A stretch of 64,000 nucleotides of DNA, from contig CM048852.1 in assembly GCA_026545225.1 (NCBI GenBank), positions 16,328,146 through 16,392,145 on the forward strand, read 5' to 3'. Every line of letters starts with the position of its first letter. Position 1 is the first letter of the stretch. The translations under genes and the position numbers were made by a program. The notes beneath the pieces were generated by a model. The model did not search any database and had not been told where the DNA came from. It saw nothing but the letters and a program-made list of their open reading frames with translations. The DNA is from Cornus controversa. Taxonomy: Eukaryota; Streptophyta; Magnoliopsida; Cornales; Cornaceae. Positions 47,401-59,400 of the stretch are shown piece after piece.

Positions 47401-50400
47401 ATTTAACAATTTTGATCCATGGCCTTTTAAAATTATGTTAATGAGTCATGTTTGAATAATTTTCATTATTTAAGTTTGAATTAATATTTTCTATGATTAG
47501 TTTTGACATTAATATCCATGGTTAAATTGATATAATTTTTTGGGTGAAATTTTTATTATTTTATTTATGCTTTTATATATATATATATATATATAGTATC
47601 TTTTAAAAAATGTTATGAGTAGAAAATATTGAGGGCATTCAGCTTTTGTATTTAACGAACAATCTTAAGGAATTCAGCTCTTAAAATTAAGGTAGTATCA
47701 AACAGGTTCTCAGATTAATACATTCAGCACTTAAAATTTCAGCGCTTAAAATTCAGTATTTGAAATTTTCAGTGCTTAATTTTTCAGTTTTATCAAACAA
47801 CACCTTAATGTGGTTCATTTGGATGTAAAGGAACAGGCAGTTTTTCAAAGGAGTGGAGAACCTGTTTGGTTCATTTGGATGTAGAGGAAAATGCAGTCTT
47901 TCAAAGTAGTGGAGAACATGTTCCTATGTTGAAACACAAATTTTTATCTTTTATTTAGTTGGATGACAGGGCAGGCTAATCCTTTACTGGCGGGAGACAT
48001 TTTTAACTTTGTAGATATTATTGACACTTTGGTTTCTCCATGCTACTTTGTATTGAATATCTTCTCATGTACATGCGATGGTTACTTCGGTTGTACCCCT
48101 TTTAGGTGCTTTATAGTGGGTTTTTCCAAGTTTTCTGTTCCTTTTAGCAAAAGCAATTTCCAATTGATCGCCTCACACAGGTTAGATAGATGACATGGCT
48201 ATTTGCTGAAAACCTTTTTGGCAAATAAACCTTCATTTTGTGGGGATCAAAGCAATTAATGTTGCATTCTTTCCTTTATTGGCATTCCTTTTATAGTAAA
48301 TTTTATAAACTTTATCATCCTTTCCTTTCAATTTCTGAAGGTCCTGTAATCTTGAAAGACTGCCAATGTAAATCCATCAGGATCTAAAGCCTTATTCCTT
48401 CCCATATAAAAAATTGCATCTTTGTTTCCTCTTCCTTAAAAAGTTTCTGTAGCCACTGGCCCCTTAAGAACGGAAACGGATATGACAAGGAAACGGAAAA
48501 TCCTAAAAAATTAGGACACGAACACGGCGGGGACACGACACATAATAAATATATCTTATATATATATATGATGTACTTTAAGAAATTAAGAGTGATATTA
48601 TTTTCTATCAACCTAACAATGATAAAAATCCACAAATCATGTCATAACGAACTATAAAGATAAATAGTTTATAGAATTATCGGTTAACAACTACACAATT
48701 GAATCTCCACAACAACAATAACTATAAGAGAATGATGTCACAAAGTCATAAACCAAATCAAAACGAGACATTAGAATAAAAACATGTTTTATAGCATTCC
48801 AACGAAATTTCTTCAAATACAAAAGTATCATCAGAAAATCACATGTAAACCACTAAGATAGATTTCAAACATGCATCATCAACCATCATTTAAACTATTA
48901 ACATTCATGACTTTAATTTTAGCATTCACAAAAATCAAAAGGCTAGTCCAAAACTAACATAGATTAGTATTCATCTATTCCTATTCATCATTTGACCCAA
49001 CTTCATTTGCCTCATTGGCTCATCAAGTGAGAGGTTTGCAACCTCAAGCACCCCAACATCCTCCAATGATTCAAATGCGTCTCCTGCGATATCCCACATC
49101 TTAGTTTCTCCTTGATAGAAAACGGAGATTACTATGAATGAAAACCAAATCTTCAGTCCGTTGTGGTGCCATCTTGTTCCTTCTCAATGAATGAATAAAA
49201 GAATAAGACTCCAATTCCTCTCACAACATGACGAGGAAGAAGGTTGGACAAGCAACTTCAAAGCTAATTCTTCAAGCAAGGGAGAATATGAACCATGTAC
49301 AACCCACCAACTGTTAGGATCCATGGTATATCTATCACAAATAGAATCACTCTCCCCTAATTCCCCTGAGTTTGATGAGAAATTAGCATACTTCACTTGG
49401 ATTTTTGAAAGCATTTGTGGGTCACTATAGTATTTCTTTAGGCACCTTGTTCTCTCTCACGAGACATCCAAATCCTTGTGTGCTGGAGCCTGGAACTCAA
49501 CTTGGGTCCTCACTAAGCCAGACATCACTATAGTACCTACAATAAATAAGAGAATGCATTACCTTCATAATTTAATTTCCTCAAGTCTAAACTAAGATAA
49601 AAAATTTCTAGCTTAAGAATTAAGATCTAATGGATTCACCCTGGATTTAGTGAATGTGCCAAGCAATGAAGCGGAGTACTGATCTTGTTTCAACAATCTA
49701 CAAGTATCCCATACACCACTTCATAAAAGGAAAAACTTTCACCTTGCCGCTTCTTTTCATGCCTATATATTGCCATCTTCACTTTTTCAATCATTGATCT
49801 CACATATCATAAATTAAGTGAAGACAAAGCTTATCAGTATCACAAGCCCTTAGAATGTCATAAATAGGTGAAGGAAATAATATAATCGATGTTTTCCCAC
49901 CAAAAATCATCCAACACCTTATTTTTCACAAATTTGGCCTTTCTTGCATCATACTCTCTATAACAAGACCACTTGTCGTATGTTACCATTGCTTGGAGAC
50001 CACCCTTTATAAGTTTAAATCTTTTAAGCATCATAATAACTGAAGCAAAGCGTGTCTCCACAATTGAAAGCAACTTTAAGCTAACAAATTCATTGAAAAT
50101 AGCTAATCTCATTGAATGGTTCATGATGAAAATCTTTATCATTGTAACATCCCTAGCAACATCAATTCCGGGTGTCTTTCCTTGGAAGGCTATTTGGAGA
50201 TTGAAAGCCCCTCTCAAGGTGGCGTTCTTTGCCTGGGCAACAGCTCTTGGAAGGATTCTAACGCTAAATAATCTCAGAAGACGGCGACAGGTTATAGTGA
50301 ATTGGTGTTGCATGTGTAAGGAAGCGGATGAGACAGTTAATTGTCTCCTTCTTCATTGCCCAGTGGCGAGAGACGTGTGGTCTATGTTTTTGACAACTTT

Positions 50401-53400
50401 TGGTATGGTTTGGGTGTCCCCCAAATCAATGGTTGATGTAATGGAGGCTTGGAGAAGGTGCACAGTGGTGAGTCGAGCCAGGGATGCTTGGAGGGCCACG
50501 CCCATTTTCTTGTGGCGGGAGAAAAAATAGGAGATCCTTTGAGGGAGAGGAGTCTTCTATTTGGTCTCTCAAATACGTCATTATGAGTTCATTATTTTTT
50601 TGGGTTAAAGGTCGTAATTGTAAATCGGTGGGGGAATGTGGGAATTCATTGGTGTGTGCGGCATACATGTTGCTGTGAATCTGTGATTTTTGACTATTGT
50701 GATTTAATTTGGTTATACGGGAAAGGCAACTTTAGTATGTTTGTGAAGTTCACCATAATCTAGTGAATTGAACCTTGGAGTGATCTTGGATGGGTGAGAG
50801 TTTAGGCAGGTTAGTACGAGAGGATTGGAGATGAGATAGTGTTTGGAGATGGTGGTGGAGTGATAACATTGCACGGTGCCTCCTTGACTAATTTGTTGAA
50901 TTCCTCTATATTTTGAGAGTGGCCTCTAATTATAGATGTACTTGCATATAATGGATCATTAGGGTCTGTTTGTCAAATGTGTTTGGTGTGTTATGCGTCT
51001 TTTCTTAAGGTAGCTTGGTGTAGATGCAACCTAGTTTAGGTCATCACAAGACACAAAATGATACTAGCTCAGGGCCACATTTTTGCTGGCCCTCAACTTA
51101 AGTTGCTTTTTCAAGAAAAATGAAGTATCCCCAAGGGGATTATAACACAGCGCTCTTAGTCACATCGTAGTTATGGGGATAACAATGTGGTGCATAGCCT
51201 ACAACTGATCACGAAGGTCATAACTAGGTTGCAATTAGTGTGGTCCAACCTGAGCCAAACCCAAACCCATCCATAGTTTGGTCCAACTTGGGTAGTCCTT
51301 TCTAAACCTCTGGATGTGCCTAGGCTAGAAAAGACAAGCCCAACCTGAAACTGGACTGGACTTTGGCTAAGGCCTTGGGCAACCAAATGAGCCTGACCCC
51401 GATCCCATACATACTTATGTACTATTTGTTATATGTATGTTTATTGTTATGCTTATATGTATATTATTTTCCTTCTTCAGTTCGTTTGCCAAGAAAAGGG
51501 AGTTGTGATATTTGAATAACTGTTATTTTTAGCCCAAAGCAGTACAACCTAACCGAGCCCAATATTCTTCTGTCAACTCGAGACTATGCCAAGCTCATAA
51601 AGTTGGTTTGGAGCTAGATTGAGCATGAATTGCTACTGTGTAAGGTCAGGTTAATGGGCTTCACAATATGCTAAAGCTCAGGCCGAGCCTGGGCAGATGT
51701 CAAGCATGGCTGAACCTATTTGAGTTTATTCCTTGAAGCAAACAGAAAAACAGCAAGTCTTCTTGCAGTAGTAAGATGGACTAGGGTTACTCCAATCAAC
51801 GTTAGAGCCAAGATTTCTAAAGGGAAATCTGGGAAAAGCCTGTGGAATACTTTATAAACTGATATCTCAAAATTATATTGATTTAATACTTGGTTACAGA
51901 AGATAAGATAGTTGTCCCTTATATAAGGGCTCTATTAATGACACCTGACCTTTTCTAAACTGACTTTCAAACTCCCCGAAAAGGATTAATAACAGTTCCT
52001 ATTACTTTTCCCATACATATTCAGATTCCCCATACAATAATTACTACTTAATAGACTTTGACTACACTTTCCAAGACACTACCATTAATGATTTGCATCA
52101 GACCCTCCTCCTTGTAGAACACTCGCCCTTGAGTTTGAAACAATTTACCACGATCAATGAAGAACCCGAGTAAAGCTTTCCATCATTTCTTTCTTCTTGT
52201 CCTTACTCCAAGAAAACACAATAATCTTCTTTCACCAACAAAGAAGACATTTTCAACCTCTTGCCAGCTCCTATAATAATTGTCTGCACATAAAACGTGC
52301 TTGTACTTCTGCAAGGCTTGTCTCATTTGACTGATCTCATTCTTAAGTGGATCACTTTCATACAAGTGGCAACTGCACATGGTAAGAACATCCAGAGCAG
52401 CATCCACTTCCCATTTGTGCAAATATATGAGGGCATGTCTAGCTGCCAGCTGTTTATCCTTCAGGTGTAGACAATACTGCCAACTATTGCTCCAAATGCC
52501 ATGACCAGCATAACCTTGCGATTGCCCAGAGACAAGTATATTTTCATCAACTTGTTCAATTAGTAGCTGAAATAGCCGGTCTGAAGCTCCATTGCATAAA
52601 CAACGATCTGAAAGAACAAGAGCATCGATTAATTTTCCTTCTTCAATCAACTGCTCCATTGCTGTTTCATAGGACCCTTCATTCGCCCAATCAAAAGAAA
52701 CGAAAACTGTCTTACCAAATTCAGCAAGTTCAGATTTTGGAGAATCAAGCCAAGGATCAGGAGCTGCATTGCCTTGATTGTTGAGGTCTGGCAAATCAGT
52801 TGCATGGTAGAGCTAGCAGCGATTTCATCAACTTTTGACTCGGTATTGCTGTCATGTTCACTTAATTGCTTGATTACAGTTATTACTTTGGGTCTAACAA
52901 CACCATCCTCTGTTGTACGTTCAGGGATTACAGCAAACTCGGAAACTCAATGAAGGTTAGTTTGCATTTGTATCCAACAGTTCAAAGTTGGAAGCCTTTC
53001 AGATTGAACAAGAGCAAACTCATAGAACATCCTGTCATCATCAGGTGTCTGTAGCAAAAGCAATCCATCAATTGAGGAACCACATATGGTCGAATCATTA
53101 CCATGGTACAATATGCTACTCCCAAACACACATGCCAACACAGCCCTTACTAGAGATAGTTTAACAAGATGCTTCACTATGTCCAGCTAAAGAGGGTGCA
53201 GAGGATACCAGGTGCAGCTGAGGAACAGCCATTAGAATATGGCTTAGTTTCTCTAGAAGAGAGGGAAAGAAACTTAATGGCTTAGTTTCTCTAGAAGAGA
53301 GGGAAAGAAACTTACTTTCCAGGCAACTCCTAGAATAACTGAAAATCACAGGAATGCATGCCCAACCATGACCAGACCATAGAGGATAGACAGGAGGTAC

Positions 53401-56400
53401 ACATGCTGAAATTACTCCGTAGACAAAATCATCACACATAATTTCCGCTACCTTTTCAGCAGCATCAGTTCTACCTGGATAAAAAACCAGACGGGTTAAA
53501 AGATCTTTAGGGAACTCATACACGAGTGGGAAATCGTTAAAATCATGAGTTGTATCAGTCCCTTCAACTATGTCACCTATTGCAGCAAGACAGCGCATAA
53601 ATTGTTATAGATAAATTGTGGCTTGGTACTCAAAGGACCAAATAATCTCTTTCTAGCATCTTTGATGTCAACCAGCAGGCTGCACATTACTTTCACCAGT
53701 TGATAAACTGATTGATACCTGTTTGATAGCTCTTAACTCAATCCTAAAACTCTATCCTTTTCATTGTCTAGAAGAACTTTCCTATCAGGATACGAACCAT
53801 CCCCTTTCATATAATATCCTTCTGTTTCTTCATCAGTGACAGCCCTTGCAAGGTTGTGAAGCTTACCACTTAGAAACTGCCGCTTCCCCATGTGAGCATC
53901 TTCAATCATTTGATGCAACAGAGCGAGGGCATGCTCCCTATTTCCCTGCCTGTGAGACTCTTGTGATGAAGAAACGGTAATCTCCCCAGATAAGATCGCC
54001 TTAAGAGCTGGAGGTTTATTCTCAAATCCACCATATGCAGATTTAATAATGACGGCTGCCTCAGCTTTTGACACTTTGTTTGCTGCTGCTTCCGACTTCT
54101 CCTCTTCCACCTTTTTTTCTTCATATTCCTCTTGATTGTTGTCAATTTCTAGAAACAATGAAGTTGAATGTACCCCCATGATCTCATCTTCTTCATCTAT
54201 AATTCCAAAAGATTCATCAAATGTTGAGCTGATATCAACATAATTCCCAAGATCTTCCTCAACCAAGAGTTGTTTTCCATCAATAATGTGGCTGTTTACA
54301 TTTCTTGGGAACTTGGCAGACTTGCATCTTGAATCCTCATGTGTAGGACCAAAATTCAGGCTCTATAGTACGTTTCACCATTGATGTCCATGTGTTTTGT
54401 GATCTGGCAGCTCTCTGTTTTGGACTTCTAGACTGCATGTGGCAATGAAATCTGTCTCCAGCAGGCTGTTTTACCCAATTTTGACCTTGATATGCCTTTG
54501 TTTGCTGCCCTCTTTGTCTCCCAATGTCCAGATTATGTGAAATGATTCCATATTGTTCTAATAAAGTGCTCAATCGAGAAATTTGATGTTGCAGATTTTG
54601 AAGTCTTCTTTTGTGGCTATCTTGCGTCCTTGCCTAGCCATAGATCCGCAGTAATCATCGATCTGAAGGAAAGGAAAGGCTCTGATACCACTTGAAGCAA
54701 ACAGAAAAACAACAAGCCCTCTTGCAGTGGTAAGATGGACTAGGGTTACTCCAATCAACATTAGAGCCAAGATTTCTAAAGGAAAATCTAGAAAAGCCTG
54801 TGGAATACTTTATAAAATGATATCTCAAAATTATATTGATTTAATACTTGGTTACAAAAGATAAGATAGTTGTCCCTTATTTAAGGGCTCTATTAATGAC
54901 ACCAGATCTTTTCTAGACTGACTTTCAAATTCCCCAAAAAGCATTAATAACAGCTCCTATTACTTTTCTTATACATATTCAGATTTCCCACACTATAATT
55001 ACTACTTAATAGACTTTGACTACACTTTCCAAGACACTACCATTAATGATTTGCATCATTCCTAGTCGTAACTTAATGTGCTCATAGTGTGGTGCATATA
55101 TTACAATGTAATTGATAGGGTCATAATTAAGGTTGCAACTTGAGTAGGCTAACTTGAGTCCAACTCTAGTGCAACCTGATGTTTGATCGGATTTGGATGG
55201 TCCATTCTAAACCTCATGATGGGCCTAGGCTAGAAAACGCAAGCCCAAAATGAGTTTGGACTTGGCTTCAGTTGATGTTTCAGGCAATCTAATACAACCC
55301 TACCCCGATCATGTTCACAAATGTATTTATTATATATTATTTCTATATCTTTATCAATATGTATAGGGAACTGATATTGGCACTCCACCAATATCCTCTA
55401 GCACTCCACTCCCATCTTTTTTTAAATAAAATTACAAAGGTGTCCCTTTACTATACAATATTTGATTCTTATATTTTTAATACTCTAATTGACCTTATTT
55501 GATAAGGTTAGAATTCTTGGCTCCGAATTGCAACTTCTCTCTCACGTTCTCTCCTTTTTTGGCATGAAAATACTTCTCTCTCACGTTCTCTCTCCCCTCA
55601 ATGTCTGAGTTAGAGGAAGTCATTGAAATTATTAAAACAAGCAGTATTGAAGAGATTTCAGAAATCTATGAATCATTCAACTCTAATTTCCGTAGTAATG
55701 TGATTTTTTTTGTTCTACTTTATTCTTCACACTATTGTTTGAGTTGGTTTTAAAAATATTGTTTCTTCTTGTTGAATCAATTATTAATATTTATTTTAGA
55801 AGTAGAAAAATTTAGGATTCAATATAATGATTTAGAAAGTATCGGTGAAATGTATGTGATTAGGAAAAGTTACGTGATTGGATCAGTTGGGAAGAAATTG
55901 TTAATAATAGATTACCTAGAGAAATATTCAAAAAGTATTTGAGTTGGAAACAAACATTATATCAATGAATAAAACCTATTTGAAAAAAAATTAATTGTAT
56001 ATAAAATCATAGGAAAGTTTAATTTTACTTTAATAAAAATTATGATATATAGTTCTTTAAGGAAACTAAGGAATGCTTTTTGATTTTAAAAAGGAACTTT
56101 TAGAAATTAAGAGTTGAAAAGAGAAAAAGTGACTCTATGAAATCCTTTTCCAATTGTAGTTTGTCTTAATTTAGCTAAGGAGCCTTTGCACCAAAATTTC
56201 AAAAAATAAAAAAAATAAAATTAATATGATGCTTTTCTTCCTTTGCTTTTTATTTTTCCCTCCTTTCTTTTTGTTTTGTTTGTTCACAAATTGATGGTAT
56301 ATTTCTAATTTTTAATTTATGAGTAAAAGACAATATTTCAAATTTTGGATTCTTTTAGTTATATAGGGTAGGGACACAAACAACAAGTTTTAATTGAAAA

Positions 56401-59400
56401 ATGTTTAAACTATAGTACCTGGGTGGCAATAAATAGATTGTTCTATTCTAAACCTAAAGCAAAAACAAAATCAATCACAAATTACTTGGGATAACAAGGA
56501 TGCAGTTGAAAAAACTTTTTTTTAAGAAAGATAAATTATAATTAGAATTGAGTCCTGATTTAGAAGGGCAATTAGGGTACTAAAAATATAAGAATCAAAG
56601 ATGGTATAGCTTAGGACTACTTTTGTAATTTTACTTTAAAAAAGGATGGGAGTCTAGGAAGAACGGACACGCCTAAAAAGGCAAAGAATTTGTGTCGGAC
56701 ACGGGACACGCCAAAAAACGTGTCTGATTTTTTTTTTTTTTTTAATTTTCGGACACGGCACGGACACTCATTCGACACGGTGGGGACACATGTTGGACAC
56801 GCCAATTTTTTTTTCTTCTGTTTTTCCTCTTATTTTCATGAATCTTCTCTCTTCCATGGATTCTTACTTTACTTTTTACTAATCCCTAATTATTTTTCTA
56901 ACAAAACCCTAATTGTTTTTGCTTTTTTCTCCTTTTTTAGCCTCTTTATTTCTTCTTCCTAGCAAAACACAAGTTCTAGAAGAGTTGTTTTAACAATTCA
57001 ACTATAGCCCATCTCATCTCTTCATCTTTGTTCTTTTTTACTCGTCTTTCTCTTACTATACAACTGCTATATTTTACATGTGACTTTCTGATGATACATT
57101 TGTATTTGGAGTAAGCTAGAATGATGATGTTTAAATGATAAGACTAGTTTTTATTCTATGTCTCGTTTTGATTTGGTTTTATGATTTTGTGACATCGTTC
57201 TCTTATAATTATTGTTGTTGTGGAGTAGATTCAATTGTGTACTTGTGATTTATGATTTGTGAATTTTTTCTTTGTTAGGTTGATGAAAAATAATATTACT
57301 CTTAATTATTTAAAGTACGACATCAAATATTATATAAAAATAAATATTTTTTATTTGCCGTGTCCCCGCCGTGTCCGTGTTGTGTCTTATTCATGTCCCG
57401 TATCCGTTTCCGTGCTTCTTAGATGGGAGTGGAGTGCGAGAGGATATTTATGGAGCGCCAATATCAGCTCCCTATGTATATTGTATATATTAATAACATT
57501 TTCCTTCCTCTATTTTAAGCAAGATGTGATATGTAAATAACCGTTTTTCAGCCAAAATTGGTACAATCCAACGTCCCTGCATTTTTCTCGAAGCCTGAAC
57601 CTAACTCAAAACTCGTAAAGTTGACTTGTCTTTGGAATCAGGCATGAGTTACTCAGGCTTAAGGTCCGGCTTGGTAGGGTTAGGTAGAATTTACTAAAGC
57701 TCGGGCTTCGTAGAAGTTAAACTTGAATGGACTTGTATGAGTTGCAGCCCTATTCATAATTGACTGCACTCACAATGTGACTGGCGATCATGATGTAAAA
57801 GATTGCATCTTGCTCTCTAGATCAATGCATCACAGTAGGAGATTCTATGGTTGCAAGGATTACAAGAGGTACATCATGTAGGGGTGCACACGATACGGTT
57901 CCCCACGGTTCTTGGTGGAACCAAAATCGGAACCAACGGTTCCTAATTTTCGGAACCGGAACCGTTAATGGTTGGAACCGTGAGGAACCGTACTGCGGTT
58001 CTCGATTCGGTTCCGGTTCTGAACCGCGGTTCCTTAGTTTTTTTTTTTTTTTCAATGAAGCTTGAAAATACAAAAAATATATATATATTCATTAAATAAA
58101 TGTGAGACCTACAATCTAAAAATGGCACCCTATATATATATATATAATATAATATATATATATATACACATTACATATAATAATTATATATAATGTATAT
58201 ACATTATATATAATTATTATATGTAATGTGTATATATATATATACACATTTAATATAAAACGGTTCCGGTTCGGTTCCAAGGAACCGTTACCCCCAACAG
58301 TTCCGGTTCTATTAGTCCTGGAACCGGAACCGGAACCGGAACCGTTGGTAACAATTCCTAATTTTAGGAACCGGAACCGTAGCCACGGTTCGGTACGGTT
58401 CCCCTCGGTTGCGGTTCCGGTTCCCATCTTTGTGCACCCCTAGGTACATGTGCCATACTAGAACTGCTTGCAGTTCTCTAGTAGCTCACTGGGTACTGCT
58501 TCTAACTCAGACAAGTTCCTTCGACACTTGGCTCGTCAAGGACCACATACCTGACCCAACTATAGATCATGAACCATAACTTGGAACTCCAGAGAAAGCA
58601 TATTTTGCTCCAGGCTCAAGCTTCAGTTGTTTGACAGCCATGGGAGAGTGTCCTCAAGATCACACATTTGGCTTTACCTCTTTTACTACTGTGCAGAATG
58701 GATTCTTTCATGTATTTCTTTGTAGATACTTTGAATGCATTTTATACTCGATTACCACGATCCTTTCTCATCATACTAGATTATGTTTTAAAGAAATGAA
58801 GTTGCTTTAATTTTATGATATTTTATATCTTACCAATTGAACAAATTTTCCACTTTAATTGTTACCTGTGCCCTATTATGCTATAAAAAATGAGAACTGC
58901 TTCTCAGTTCTAGTACAAGACAACCCGAGTGATATCATATACAACTTTTAGCTTCCATCTTTGCATTATCGAAACGTCAATCTATAAACCCTATTTAAAT
59001 TTTCTCGTGAGGAATCTAAGGACTGTCACCCAAGGATCTAGTATGTCAGAGGGCGCGCGTTCAATTCGACCTAGAAGAAAGGGTTGGGGGAGGGGGGGGG
59101 GGGGTGGTTTAGTGAATAGATTCTATAAATATTAATTTGAAACAAACTTTCTAATTACCGGTATTCTTTATTTTACTTTCTGCTAATTGGTTTGATCTGT
59201 GTTCAATTGTAATCACACAAATACATAAAGTAAAACAAGCAGCAGAACTTTTACGTGGAAAACCCTAAATAGGGAAAAATCACGGGACCTTGTCCAACCA
59301 CGAACAATCCACTATGAGAAAGAGATTTTACAACCAGGTTATCAAGATTCCCACCCTAGAATTCCCTAGTTACCTCCTGATACATGGATGCCGATGCTAA

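Larger units (their letters stand above)
43280..47804. mobile_element. TTA-flanked Harbinger-like element split by later insertions
   Basis: Ends GGCCCTATTTGATAACG and TTATCAAACAACACC are inverted copies, each bordered by TTA (43277-43279, 47805-47807). Both subterminal parts carry CACTTAA/TTAAG words. Subtracting the Cassandra element (43454-44123) and the L1 (about 44285-47018) leaves about 1.1 kb of non-coding sequence. The match of the two ends and the duplication support one original element, but the inner borders are not fixed. Confidence 0.6.
55064..57770. repeat. Dispersed repeat, copy B, split by a Mutator-like element
   Basis: Second copy of the repeat at 51160-51733, lying on the other side of the spatacsin-bearing element. 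It is divided by the insertion 55367-57472. Its right part ends near GAGTTGCAGCCCTA (about 57740-57754). Confidence 0.55.

Noticed and set aside
49973-50530. Plus-strand frame of 185 codons
   Set aside because: It runs through the antisense of a hAT transposase and then an L1 tail; it is a by-product of the fusion.
52183-54290. Functional spatacsin gene on the minus strand
   Set aside because: It is partial, broken and bounded by the LTRs and site duplication of a retroelement.
57943-58443. Frames with repeated GSGSG or EPEPE
   Set aside because: Translation of GGTTCC/GGAACC words in a MITE.
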